DNA from: Lithobates sylvaticus
Lineage: Eukaryota > Chordata > Amphibia > Anura > Ranidae
Assembly (NCBI GenBank): GCA_028564925.1
Contig: CM053029.1
Coordinates: 433,649,398 to 433,713,397, forward strand
DNA length: 64,000 bases
Direction of reading: 5' to 3'
This document shows, piece by piece, positions 8,507 through 19,629 of this stretch. The notes beneath the pieces are model-generated. The model was not told the DNA's origin and did not search any database. It saw only the letters and a program-made list of their open reading frames with translations. Position numbers and translations under genes: made by a program. Numbering within the stretch: position 1 is the stretch's first letter; each line of letters begins with the position of its first letter.

Positions 8507-10900
8507 GTGATTAATTTATCATCAAGACCACTATCTAGGCTGGAATTGGAAGTTCTAGGCCTAGGCCTTAGCTTTTGTCCCTCATCCTATATAGACAGTT
8601 TTGAAATTGTCAAGGACCTCAATCTATTTGCACGACGACTCACCTACAAATATATGTTTGATGAGGAAAGAAAGAAGAAAAAACAGGAATACGCAGAACG
8701 TGAAAAATGGAAGGGATTCACAGTTAGGGATTTCATGGCCCTCAAGGATCTTATGGATCTTCTGGATGAAAGCGAGGGATCTCTGGGTGGCCCCGCTGAG
8801 GAGGTTCCCCTGCCACTTGCAGGGGCTCCCCCTCGAGTGGTTCCACCCAGAGAGATACCCAAATTTTTAAACAAGTCTACCAACTTTCCGTCCCTTAAAA
8901 CAAACCCCAGTATTTGGACTTTCCTCCAACAGACAACCAATGATATTAAAAAGTTGGACTTTAGAGCACACAAAAGTAAAAATCTTACTCCTCAACAATC
9001 ACTGGCAATATCTCAGCTCCAAGAAAATAAGGACATCACAATAAAAATGGCGGACAAAGGGGGAAATGTGGTAGTAATGGACACGAGTCAATATAGACTA
9101 ATGTGTTTAGACATCTTATCGAATAGAGAATGGTATGCGGTTATCCCCTTTGAGAGGATACTATCCTTCAATGGGGATTATGAAATCTTAATTACACAGG
9201 CCTTCAACCAAGGAGTAATCGATAAAGATGTCTTTGAAGCTTTAAAAACCACTTTCCCCCGGACCCCGTCTTTTTATTCACTACCCAAAACCCACAAAAA
9301 CATTAACAAACCTCCGGGGCGCCCGATTATATCGGGAATAGGGTCAAAAACGGAAAAAGGCAGTAGACTGGTCGATGCATTTTTGCGTCCATATGTTTTA
9401 CAATTACCGTCATATTTGCAGGATACTTTGGCACTACTAAGGGTCCTGCATAATATAAGGGTCCCGCCCAACTGCTACTTAGTAGCTATTGATATTGAAG
9501 CCCTCTACTGCAGTATCCCACACAAATTGGGAGTACAGGTAATAAAAAGTTTCTTTGAGGAAAGTGACCCAATAAGAAGACCATATAACTGTTTTGTTCT
9601 AGAATTATTATCACATATCCTCACCAAAAATGTTTTTTCGTTTGACGGCTCCCACTACCTCCAGGTACAGGGCGTAGCGATGGGGACATGTTGTGCCCCA
9701 TCCTACGCCAATCTGTACCTGGGGGGGTGGGAGCGGTCACTCTTTTCCAGTCCTGATTCATCGATGTATCTGGCCAGCATCTTATGCTGGCACAGATACA
9801 TCGATGACATCTTCATGGTGTGGAATGCAAGCCTGGAGGATCTCCATAAATTTATGGAACAATTATCTGTGAATGAGTTCAACCTAAAATTCACAATGGA
9901 ATACAGCCTAGAAACCTTGCCCTTTCTTGATTTAACCATAATCAAACAGGGTGATGGACACATTACGACCTCTTTATATAGGAAAAAAACTGCAGGAAAC
10001 ACTATCCTCCACGCAACCAGCTCACACCCCCAATCCCTGATTAGGAGCATCCCCTACTCTCAATACTTACGTCTGAGAAGGAATTGTTCCACAGAAACCA
10101 CATTCAGAACTGAAGCCAACTTATTACGTGAACGCTTGTCAGCTAGGGGATATAGCAAAACAATTTTAAAAAAAGCCTTCAAAAAGGCAATAGAAAAAGA
10201 AAGAACTGATTTACTCTTTGGGGAACGACACAACAAAAATCAGTCAAATGTGACAAGGGTTATTACCACATATTCTAACAACTATGAAGATATACGTAGG
10301 GTCATAGGTAAACACTGGCACATACTTACGGGAGACAGAATTGTGAAAAAACATATAGGAGAGACTCCACAGATTACCTACAAAAAATGCCAGTCTCTCA
10401 AGGACCGGCTGGTGCATACCCACTTCCAGGATAACCTGGAGATGGATATGGACCACCCTGGAATGTCCCGATGCCATAAATGCGACTATTGCGACTGGGT
10501 ACTGGAGGGCTCATCCTTCCGACTCCCTAATGGCGATATGTATAACATCAAATTTTCAGCGAATTGTCAGACCAAAGGGATAGTTTACATAGCCTTCTGT
10601 AGATGCGGAGCTTTCTATATCGGTAAGACATTTAGAAACTTCTGGAGGAGAATTTATGACCATGTCTACTATATTAGAAAAAACCTCCTCTATACACCAA
10701 TTGGAAGGCATGTATCTCTATACCACAAAAACGACACCTCTATGGTGTGTTTTTCAGCTTTGGAGAAAGTTAATGAGGACCCGAGAGGGGGAAATATCGA
10801 TCAAAAATTACTACAACGAGAGGCAAGGTGGATTTTTAAGCTAAATGCCACCCAGGCCCCAGGTCTCAATGACTCGCTAAGTTTCCGCCCCTTTTTATAA
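8507..10900 (+). CDS. PLE-B ORF2: reverse transcriptase with GIY-YIG endonuclease
   Basis: The 797-codon open frame is read from GTG. ADKGG (182-186) is the DKG motif, AIDIEALY (327-334) carries the first catalytic Asp, and YIDD (431-434) the catalytic pair. A Cys cluster at about 656, 659 and 662 precedes the nuclease, whose motifs are GIVY (691), FYIGKT (703), RRIYDH and a candidate catalytic Glu at 772. The N-terminus (LSRLELEVLGLGLSF) matches the start of PLE-A ORF2, so translation must begin at or before this point even though the first ATG is residue 50. No stop or frameshift interrupts it. It probably nicks the target and primes reverse transcription there, as for other PLEs. Confidence 0.93.
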   Translation: MINLSSRPLSRLELEVLGLGLSFCPSSYIDSFEIVKDLNLFARRLTYKYMFDEERKKKKQEYAEREKWKGFTVRDFMALKDLMDLLDESEGSLGGPAEEVPLPLAGAPPRVVPPREIPKFLNKSTNFPSLKTNPSIWTFLQQTTNDIKKLDFRAHKSKNLTPQQSLAISQLQENKDITIKMADKGGNVVVMDTSQYRLMCLDILSNREWYAVIPFERILSFNGDYEILITQAFNQGVIDKDVFEALKTTFPRTPSFYSLPKTHKNINKPPGRPIISGIGSKTEKGSRLVDAFLRPYVLQLPSYLQDTLALLRVLHNIRVPPNCYLVAIDIEALYCSIPHKLGVQVIKSFFEESDPIRRPYNCFVLELLSHILTKNVFSFDGSHYLQVQGVAMGTCCAPSYANLYLGGWERSLFSSPDSSMYLASILCWHRYIDDIFMVWNASLEDLHKFMEQLSVNEFNLKFTMEYSLETLPFLDLTIIKQGDGHITTSLYRKKTAGNTILHATSSHPQSLIRSIPYSQYLRLRRNCSTETTFRTEANLLRERLSARGYSKTILKKAFKKAIEKERTDLLFGERHNKNQSNVTRVITTYSNNYEDIRRVIGKHWHILTGDRIVKKHIGETPQITYKKCQSLKDRLVHTHFQDNLEMDMDHPGMSRCHKCDYCDWVLEGSSFRLPNGDMYNIKFSANCQTKGIVYIAFCRCGAFYIGKTFRNFWRRIYDHVYYIRKNLLYTPIGRHVSLYHKNDTSMVCFSALEKVNEDPRGGNIDQKLLQREARWIFKLNATQAPGLNDSLSFRPFL

Positions 10901-13103
10901 GGGACAATCTAATCAGATATTTAAATAACTAGAGCTGAATACCAGCTATGATCCAATAGGTGGAATTATATGTACAATATTCAATAGGTGGAACTATATG
11001 TACAATATCCCCCAAAGATGGACAGGATTTTGATTGAGATGTAAGCCCTTAGGAATGTTTCAAGCACAATCTTATCCGCAATTGTATATATATAATTAAT
11101 GTTGTTTGTAAATATGGAATTTTTTATGTATGAGTTGGCATTAGCAAAATGGATATCGTACTAGATATAAGGAGGCTAGATCCATGGCCAGCCACATCCA
11201 CTAATTGTCATGTCCAAATATGCATGTCTACTTCCACTATGGAATATAATCTTTAATATATATCATCCCGTGTTGGTCATTCAAGCCCATACTTTATGTA
11301 CACACACACTTAGAGGATAATTGGCAGCTGAGCACTCGGTTCCCTTTGGTCTGGATTCCAACTGGGGGAGGAGGCTGGCTCCAACCAGCCTTCTACCTTT
11401 TTTCCCCCACGGTGGGGGAGTAGCGGTGGTGGCTCTGGAGGGACCGACCATCGGCTCCCTCTTATCCTCTATGACCCACACAAGGCAATGCCCTGAGAGA
11501 TAGATCAGATGTTCCCACGGCCCTATTGTATTTCTGTTTATGTTTGTTTTTTGTCAAAGTTCCTTATTTTATTTTGTTTTGTTTTGGTTATATTTTATTT
11601 TATTGTGTTTTGTTTTATTTATTTATTTTTTGTTTTTTTCATTTTTGCGGTGTCTTTTGTTTCGTTTTGTTTTGTTGTGCTCCGTTCTGATCCACTTTCG
11701 TCATTAGGATCCTTGCCCTCGTGCTTGTCCTTCCCCGTCTCTGTGTGGACTGGAGCGCTTCCGATTGGATTTGGTTTGATATGTCCGCCTATCCATGTGT
11801 GTCTGTGCCTTTGCTCTGCCGTGCTCGACGGAGGCTGTCCTTTTTTACTCGATACAAGTGCGCATGGGTGAATTATCTTCCTGACATCCGGAAATACTTA
11901 CGCCTTTTCGCTGCTAGATTAACTACTCCGCCCTCTTGCCGCGCATGCGCAGTGGCAGGAGGCCTTGACGGTACGCAGCGGAGGTGTCCACGGCTGACGC
12001 TATGGGGTGCCGGAAAATGTATCTCTGGAGCGGCGCATGCGCCCTCCTAGAGCGGTATGCCAGGTCATGCCCCTCGTCGAATTTTCGCCACGGCTTGGGG
12101 CGTGGCTACCACGCTACTCAGTCCGGCCCGTCTTGACGGTGCGTGCTCCATTGGGGGATCCCTAGGTCGCGCATGCGCATTGGAGTCTTGACGGCCATTA
12201 GATACTGACGTGGGCAATTGCCTGCCCACAGCCTCAGCTGTTATGTCTTGCAGCCAATCAAGCATGTCGGACTAAGTAATTGAATAGACACAAACATATG
12301 ACCAGTAACCCCCAGCTCCAGCTGAGCTAACTGTTAGATAATTAAATATCCGCCCAGGCAGGGCGGGAAAGGTAGTATTTAGACAGCACTTTCATTCAAT
12401 AGCTGACAGAGGAAGTACTGGGAAGGCAGCTCCTGCTATATCACTGGGTTACAGGTATGTTTTACTGCTCTTTGGTCTGGTTTTATTTATTTTTTGGCAT
12501 CGACCTCAAATGAGCATCCAAAGTGACACTTTTCGTCTCTACTTTATTAGACTTGGCATAGGACTCCCCAACTTGAAGGGGTGTCCACTCAAGGGCTCAA
12601 TAGGCTGTCCTTCCCAGAGGAGGCTTTTTGGACTGGAACAGGTATAGACTCTCTTATACACCTCTCTAGCAGTCTGAGCTTATCTCTTTTTACAAATGGA
12701 ATGCCTATTCTTTTTAAAATAATGACCTTTTCTACTTATCAGGTCCTGTAGTAATGGGCTATGTCACTAAGGCATGCTGAAATGCTATTCGGACCATTGA
12801 TCAAACTATTTAAACTTTGAATCTACCTACTAAGGTAGGTCCCTTTTTCATTCATTTTTGAACTCTGTAGGATGGGTTCGTTATTCTTAACATTTATTAT
12901 TTTGATCTCTACCCACTCTTCCAGAATTACAACATAGGCATTCTTTGGAGACTTACCCAATTAATGAGGAGGTCCAATATAGCCATATACATACCATTTT
13001 CAGCATTAGGACAGATGTAAGTAATTATTCCACTATCTTCAATATAGATATGTTACGAAATAATTAGAAGTAGCAACGAACAATCACAACTAAACATTAC
13101 AAT

Positions 13104-13106
<3 letters not shown>
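10901..13106 (+). other. PLE-B 3' noncoding region
   Basis: A 2.2-kb stretch between ORF2 and the 3' pLTR with no supported gene. It includes a T-rich low-complexity part (11540-11700), a CpG- and GCATGCGC-rich part (11880-12260), and a segment near 12400-12460 ending in ACAG/GTATGT that resembles an exon followed by a splice donor. The region ends in a T-tract of more than 50 bases. Confidence 0.6.
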
Positions 13107-13162
<56 letters not shown>

Positions 13163-13810
13163 CCCCCCCCCCCTTTTCCTCCTGGTCTCTCTCTTTCAGC
13201 ATCTGCATTGCTGCAAATTAACAAAGCTGATGACAACTTCTTTCTTATGAAAAGGTTCTTTTAATTGAATTTTGATACACACATACCGGATACCTTGCAA
13301 ATTAGCAAGATATACTTATTAGGTAGGTTACTAATCTAATTATCCATAGTTTGAAAAACATTGACATGCATATTTTTGGATAGGAAAAGGTGGGCTTTTG
13401 TTGTGGCTGATCTGTGACTAACTCTCACTTCTTACCACTCTTGTAATAATACAGACAGAGAAATTATGGATCCAATTTGGTTCTGATGAAGCTAAGAGCG
13501 AAACGCGTCAACCATCCTCTATCCAGCATGTAAACTCTGTAAATGTAATTAGTAGTGTCGATATATATCATTATGTGTTGGCTAATTCTGGTACAAATAT
13601 TTCATTTTTATTTTTTTTTTCTCAATAATCTGTATATATTATTATGTATAACTTTTTTCTAAATAAATAAATGAAACATATACTATGTAATACCCGTCTT
13701 TGTTCAGGTGCCGAGAGAGTCCGTCAGGCTGGCTAAACCCCCTTGTTTCCTTTTCTTTGTATACTTATTAGGACGAGGTACCACCCATAGCTTTCTCCAC
13801 AAATTTTCTT
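13107..13810 (+). repeat. PLE-B 3' pLTR
   Basis: Direct repeat of 6442-7115, identical by eye outside a longer T/C homopolymer at its start (13107-13175). It ends at the target duplication at 13811 and contains the second hammerhead copy. Confidence 0.9.
13478..13514 (+). ncRNA. Type I hammerhead ribozyme motif, 3' pLTR
   Basis: Same sequence as 6793-6829, with predicted cleavage after 13509. The two cleavage points are 6685 bases apart, so a transcript crossing both would release one unit-length RNA. Confidence 0.82.
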
Positions 13811-13826
13811 GGTAAGTTACTATTTT

Positions 13827-13950
13827 GATTGGCTGTTTCCAACCAATTAGATCATTTGTTTGACCCATGGGAGTGTACAACCGGAAGTGTGACTGCCTCC
13901 AATGAGCCCAGGTGTTAACTTTTATGTATTATTATAGTGGTATATATATA
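13827..13950 (+). promoter_or_regulatory. Candidate pLTR promoter (CCAAT-type and TATA boxes)
   Basis: GATTGG at 13827-13832 and CCAAT near 13843 lie upstream of a TATATATATA run at 13941-13950. The hammerhead-like motif begins 26 bases after the TATA run, so a transcript starting there would carry it near its 5' end. Confidence 0.45.
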
Positions 13951-13975
13951 ACGCAGAGGTGGTCTACTAGCCTAT

Positions 13976-14013
13976 GCCCCTGTAGAAGTCTTGTAAGACG
14001 AAACGCGTAGGGA
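13976..14013 (+). ncRNA. Hammerhead-like motif of PLE-A pLTR, plus copy
   Basis: GCCC, CTGTAGA, GTCTT/AAGAC, GAAAC and GTA in the order described for 254-291. Stem I here is GCCC with GGGA, so it has lost one pair. It shares the variant first core box. Confidence 0.55.
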
Positions 14014-15181
14014 GGATACGCTATACACATTACCACTGCGTTTGTTTTTTCCATCTCTTGATTTGTCTTTGTTTTTATCTTGACCGTTTTACCTGACAAA
14101 CAAGAAAAAATTAAAAATTTTAAATAAATTTACTCCGTTACTGGATTGATTTACACTATGAGGAGGTTCTCCTTATCTCTTTTATTTTTACGGTCTTAAT
14201 CCACTGAGTTCATTCGTGGTAAACAACTGTGTTCCTGTGGAGTCCTTCAAGGTGTGTTCCTATTGTGATCGGCGATTCGGTGAGTATAGACTGTGGTGCC
14301 GGCCCAGTCTTGTCCTCCCAGCTTCCTGACCCGGATCCACCACTCTGCAAACATCACCTACCGGCATACTCAAGCCTTATCCGACCCCTCACCAACGGTC
14401 AGTGGGTCCATCCTTGATGGTAAGCGTACCAGATCCCATTTTTACATCATAGAGTTCTAGACGCCGTCCAAAATATATGAGGATGTTACGTTGATGAACA
14501 TTATACAGCATTTTGGGAATATCAGTACACCATCATATATGAGCTTTACCTACTTGGACGCTTGAATTCATACATTAAGCTAATCTCAACACGTGTCATT
14601 ATAGCACTTGTTTGATGTGTATTTATATATATTTTTCGTATATGTCACTATTCAACGTGTCACTTTTATGAAGGACATTTTTTCCTATTGCACAAGTGTA
14701 TCGGTTATGTTTACACTATACTCACTCAAATTTGAGGTTATGGTTGTGGTGTTAAATACCATTTGTAACACATTGTAGGATATCTATCCTTGAATATCAC
14801 GATACCCTAGTGTCTTTTATACATTATTACAGTACTTCCTAGTTCACATGTTATGTCATTTAACAAATTCATACATGTGAATAATCAAGACGTTCTGTAA
14901 ATTTATTTTTCACTCTTTTGTTTATTTGTATAGATAGTTCTGACGTGGACTGTTTATATTCACATTTTCTCACCAGTTTTTATGTATATGGTGGTTAATC
15001 ACTAAAATCTGGACGATCGCAGTGTAATAGGGATTTAATTCTCTTTTGCAGCTACCGATCAGATACAAATTTTTAAGCGCCACACTTACCCACTTTTATA
15101 CTTTCTTCACAATATTGTCATATTGTTGTGTCGGCAGCTTCTCACAAGGGAAGCGCAGCTGCATCCTTATATATATATTCT

Positions 15182-16320
15182 ATCTTTATGGACCTGATGT
15201 GTGGCCGTCAGGTCTTTCCACTGCCAGTGCACAGGCCAGCGCATGCGCGCTAGGTGCTGATCCTATTCGGCTGTTGCCGGGATGGGGCTGAAGGATTGCA
15301 CATGCGCTGGCTGGAGCATGTGCAGTGCTTTCACAGGGCTGGGTGACATCAGACGATGGAGTCATGTGGCGGATGCATGTCCTGTTGGTGTGCAATGCAC
15401 TTAAGGGCGCGGGGGGGGGGGTTTATTCATTTATACCCACTCAGGGAACTCCTTTTGCCGCTTTTGCCTGTACATGCCTCTGTTTGGTTGTATTATTAGA
15501 TTGCAATGTAAGTACATGGTGATAAGGTTATATGTATATATTAGTCAAAAAATTAAGAAATGGTGTACTGTCAAGAATATATGGTTATTAGAGCCAAATT
15601 GCTCACCCCGAATAATTTTCGAAAAAATATATATATAGAGAATTTTCCCCATGGGGTTTTCAGGCAAGGATGAAGACCAAATGTGAAATCTATAGTTTTT
15701 TATTTTTCTAGATCAAAAAGATGACAACTAGAGTATGTACAAAAGGTATAAAATATGTATATATTATGGATTGTTTTATTAGCTCTGTTCATTTGGTATG
15801 TTTTGCTGTCTATGTGTAGTTTAACAATTTACCCTGCACCCAAGATCTCCTGAAGAAGCAGTTCCCTGCGGAACACGTTGAGCCAATATTCAATTTATAG
15901 TGGAATCCCCATTCATACTCAATGCATAAAATAAGTGCAGTGCAATTAAAACCTAAAAACTTAAATAAATACACTCTTCAAGTGCTAATAACTCTCCATA
16001 AATGATAACAAAAATAAATAAATACATGTGTGGAATTAAATATCCATCACATATCTCAGAACAACAGTCCCATCAAGTGATCCACACCGCTGTGTAATAT
16101 ATGAGTGACAGTTCATATATCTTCTCAATGTGTCCTGTGAACCTCGACCTATAGGTGAAAAACCTGCTCACTTTCAGAATCAGTGCTTCTGTGAACACTT
16201 CTCCTCTTGGCTCGGAATGCAGTTTTAACCTCTCCCTATTCCATCCTCAGTCACCAGCATATTCACATGACAGAAAATACAAAAGGGAGAACCATAGTGC
16301 TCTCTATTTTCAAAAGTTTA
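15182..16320 (+). mobile_element. PLE-C, Penelope pLTR fragment
   Basis: No ORF of note. The part 15190-15420 is CpG- and GCATGCGC-rich, like the 3' noncoding part of PLE-B. The part 15540-16100 carries a hammerhead relic and A/T-rich leader-like sequence. TATA-like words lie near 15730-15760. The boundaries are approximate, and assignment to a third PLE family rests mainly on the ribozyme motif. Confidence 0.5.
15847..15882 (+). ncRNA. Hammerhead relic in PLE-C
   Basis: CTC before and GAG after form stem I. The core box CTGAAGA (15850-15856) fits consensus and stem II is GCAG/CTGC. The second core box reads GGAAC where GAAAC is expected, and the cleavage triplet is GTT. One core change makes activity unlikely. 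Confidence 0.6.
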
Positions 16321-16325
16321 ACATA

Positions 16326-16690
16326 TATACTGGAGTATAAGCCGACCCGAATATAAGCCGAGGCACCTAATTTTACCACAAACAACTGGGAAAACGTATT
16401 GACTTGAGTATAAGCCTAGGGTGAGAAATGCGCAGCTACTGTAAGTGGAAAAAAGGGTCAACAGTGCCCATTTGCAGCCTCAATGTGCCCATTTGCAGCC
16501 ATAGGTCCCCCCCGAACTTCAAACTTGGTAGTTAAGGGTTCCTAAATGCCCCCTAGCTGCAGCGAAAATGTGGGGTCTCTGGACCCAAAGGGTCCCGAAA
16601 TGACATTGCTGCAGATGGAAACAGTTGACTGACTTTGGGGCCCTGTATCTCGGGGTCACTTGGTGCTAGGAACCCCTTTGGGGTTCTAAA
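16326..16690 (-). mobile_element. MITE-X, partial copy
   Basis: Matches part of 54545-55097 in opposite orientation, sharing an end with AGTATAAGCCGACCC and the words CTTAACTACCAAG and GGGGGCATTTAGG (as reverse complements). The other end is missing. Confidence 0.7.
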
Positions 16691-17154
16691 AATTAGTCAT
16701 TTGGAAGGGCTTTTGCACTGTCCTGGCAGTTAAGGGCCTCAAAAATGATGATTTTAATATATATACACCATAGTTTGTAGCCTCTATAACTTTAACCTCT
16801 TCGCGCCCGCGCTATAGCCGAAAGACGGCTGCAGCGCGGACGCTCTCTGCTGGGAGGACGTCCCTGGACGTCCTCCTGTTTACTTCCCTAATGCGCGCTC
16901 CTGAGAGCGCGCATCGGGGAAGTTCTGTGCTGGCCGTGTCCGTCGGACACGGCCGGTCACAGATCGCTGTAAACGGCCAATCACAGCGGCCGTTTACAGC
17001 GAGATCGGCGTGTCCAATGACAGATGATCTCATATGGAAACATATGAGATCATCTGTCAGCGCCGCTCTCTCTCCTCACACAGACAGCGTGTGGGGAGAG
17101 AGAGATCAACGGCTGCAGCAGCCGTAAGTAAAAAAAAAAAAAAAAAAAAAAAAA

Positions 17155-17668
17155 TGTGCGATCTGTCTCCCCATCTGTCCCCACATGTGTCCCCATCCAT
17201 GTGTCCCCATCCATGTGTCCCCATCCATGTGACCCCATCCATGTGTCCCCATCCATGTGACCCCATCCATGTGTCCCCATCCATGTGTCCCCATCCATGT
17301 GACCCCATCCATGTGTCCCCATCCATGTGTCCCCATCCATGTGTCCCCATCCATGTCCCCATCCATGTCCCCATCCATGTGTCCCCATCCATGTGTCCCC
17401 ATCCATGTGACCCCATCCATGTCCCCATCCATGTCCCCATCCATGTGTCCCCATCCATGTGACCCCATGCATGTCCCCATCCATGTGTCCCCATCCATGT
17501 GTCCCCATCCGTGTGACCCCATCCGTGTGACCCCATCCGTGTGTCCCCATCCGTGTGTCCCCATCCGTGTGACCCCATCCGTGTCCCCATCCATCTGTCC
17601 CCATCCGTGTCCCCATCCATCTGTCCCCATCTGTGTCCCCATGCATCTGTCCCCATCTGTGTCCCCAG
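17155..17668. repeat. Minisatellite, CCCCATCC-core 12/14-bp units
   Basis: Dozens of CCCCATCCATGTGT units mixed with shortened CCCCATCCATGT and variant CCCCATCCGTGTGA units. Long open frames on both strands are by-products of the 12/14-bp repeat. Confidence 0.95.
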
Positions 17669-18245
17669 TGCCATCTGTCCCCAGTGCCACGTATAAGTGC
17701 CATCTGTCATCAGTGCCACGTTAGTGCCATCTGTCATCAGTGCCACGTTAGTGCCATCTGTCATCAGTGCCATATCAGTGTCACGTGTCATCAGTGCCAC
17801 ATAGTGCCATCTGTCATCAGTGCCACGTATCAGTGCCATCTGTCATCAGTGCCACCTGTCAGTGTCACGTGTCATCAATGCCACGTATCAGTGCCATCTG
17901 TCATCATGTCACGTGTCATCAATGCCACGTATCAGTGCCATCTGTCATCAGTGTCACGTGTCATCAGTGCCACCTCTCACGTGTCATCAGTGCCACATAT
18001 TAGTGCCATCTCTCATCAGTGCCACGTATTAGTGCCATCTGTCACCAGTGCCACATATTAGTGCCATCTGTCAGTGTCACGTGTCATCAGTGCCCCGTAT
18101 TAGTGCCGTCTGTCATCAGTGTCACGTGTCATCAGTGCTCCATACTAGTGCCATCTGTCACCAGTGCCACATCAGTGTCACGTGTCATCAGTGCCACGTA
18201 TCAGTGCCACCTGTCATCAGTGCCACGTCAGTGTCACGTGTCATT
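17669..18245. repeat. Minisatellite, CAGTGCCA-core units
   Basis: Tandem GTGCCATCTGTCATCA and GTGCCACGTATCA units of about 13-16 bp, partly organised in pairs near 28 bp. It abuts the preceding array directly. Confidence 0.93.
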
Positions 18246-19410
18246 GTCCTGGTGCTCCATGGCCTTCAAAAGTGTAATGGGTATTCAACAAGTTAGATGT
18301 GTAATTTATGCTCCTAGAACACGTGATGGCGCTCCCTGCATTTTGGGCCTCTCTAAGGGGCCAGGCTGTGTAAAAGTCCCACATATGTGGTATCATAATA
18401 CTCAAAATTTATTTTGGGGTGTCATTTGTGGTATACACATACCATGTGAGAGAAATAACCTATTACAATGACAATTTTGTGGAAAAAAATAAAAAATAAA
18501 AAAATAATTCATTTTGCAAAGAATTGTGGGGAAAAAAAAAAAAAGACAACATCAAAAAGCTCACCATGCCTCTTACTAAATACCTTGGAATGTCTACTTT
18601 CAAAAAAGGGGTCATTTGGGGGGTATTTGTACTTTCCTGGTTTGTTCGGGTCACAAGAAATGAGATAGGTCACCAGTACATCAGATGTGATCAATTTTGT
18701 ATAATTCGCACCACAGTTTGTAGAGTCTGTAACTTTCACAAAGACCAAATAATATCCACTAATTTGGGTTATTTTTACCAAAGATATGTGGCAGTATAAA
18801 TTGTGGCCATAATTTATGAAGAAAAATTAATAATTTGCTAAATTTTATCACAGAAACAAAGAAAAATGTGTTTTTTTTAAAAATTGTCGGTCTTTTTTCA
18901 TTTATAGCGCAAAAAATAAAAAACCCAGAGGTGATCAAATACCACCAAAAGAAAAAGCTCTATTTGTGGGAAAAAAAGGACAAAAAATTCATTTGGGTAC
19001 AGTGTTGCATGACTGAGTAATTGTCATTCAAAGTGTGAGAGCAGCGAAAGCTGAAAATTGGTCTGGGCAGGAAGGGTGTTTAAGTGCCCAGTAAGCAAGT
19101 GGTTAATGCAGATAAATAAGTTACACAAACTTTGGTTATTTTTACCAAATGTATCATAATACATTCTGACCTGAATGTATGAAGGAAGATTATTTATTTG
19201 CAAAATGTAATAACCAAAGGTAAGAAAAACATGTTTTTTTCCAAAATGTTCTGTATTTTTTCATTTCTATAGCAAAAAATAAAAAACCCAGTGATGATTA
19301 AAGCAGAGTTCCACCCAAAAGTGGAACTTCCGCTTTAAGTACTCCTCGCCCCCCGACGTGCCACAATTGGAATGTCATTTTTTTTGGGGGGGGGGGCTGG
19401 GTACCTGGTT

Positions 19411-19425
19411 AGAAGTGGGACTTCC
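19411..19425 (+). repeat. Target-site duplication of the LINE, left copy
   Basis: AGAAGTGGGACTTCC here and at 27469-27483, directly after the poly(A) tail. The 15-bp exact match marks a target-primed insertion with little later change. Confidence 0.9.
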
Positions 19426-19629
19426 GGGGGGGGCGTGGCCGGAGGCGGAAGAGGAAAGACGCACCTTTGTGGAGCTCCGCTGGGCCTTCTGAAAATCCAC
19501 AGCCATCCGCTGCAGGGACCTTCTTAGGGAAACTGCAGGACACCCATCCTTACTACCGGGCTCACCCGGTGCAGATTGACACCTATATCGGGTGCCTAGG
19601 ACGGATCTATCCCCTGTATTCCGGCCCGC

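Larger units (their letters stand above)
6178..13810 (+). mobile_element. PLE-B, complete and apparently young Penelope-like element
   Basis: The element is 7.6 kb. In order it has an inverted pLTR piece (6178-6441), 5' pLTR (6442-7115), ORF1 (7425-8492), ORF2 (8507-10900), a 2.2-kb 3' noncoding region, and 3' pLTR (13107-13810). The two pLTRs read as identical from 6483-7115 against 13178-13809, both ORFs are open, and a 12-bp duplication flanks the whole. It interrupts the inverted pLTR of PLE-A and is therefore the younger insertion. Whether it still moves cannot be told from one copy. Confidence 0.92.
13811..15181 (+). repeat. Inverted PLE-A pLTR, second segment
   Basis: Continuation of 5955-6177 after PLE-B. 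13811-14278 mirrors 455-1, and 14293-15181 mirrors 5951-5066. The junction near 14280 shows the pLTR order that is cut off at the left window edge. The first 12 bases are the right copy of the PLE-B target duplication. Confidence 0.87.
16792..19105. mobile_element. MITE-Y, TTAA-flanked, with minisatellites inside
   Basis: Starts TTAACCTCTTCGCG and ends AAGTGGTTAA, terminal repeats of the same type as the element at 39270-39799 (TTAACCACTTGCC). The flanks 16740-16791 and 19106-19160 join into sequence like 18710-18780, which supports a TTAA insertion. Internal inverted repeats lie near 16890-17060. The parts 18246-18480 and 18560-19080 recur in pieces near 37690-38130. No transposase is seen. 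Confidence 0.65.

Noticed and set aside
11509-12050. Overlapping 110-120-codon frames after PLE-B ORF2
   Set aside because: Low-complexity T-rich and CpG-rich noncoding sequence, with no counterpart in PLE-A.
17034-18471. Long open frames on both strands (up to 260 codons)
   Set aside because: They are produced by minisatellite units with few stop codons and show only repeated short peptides.
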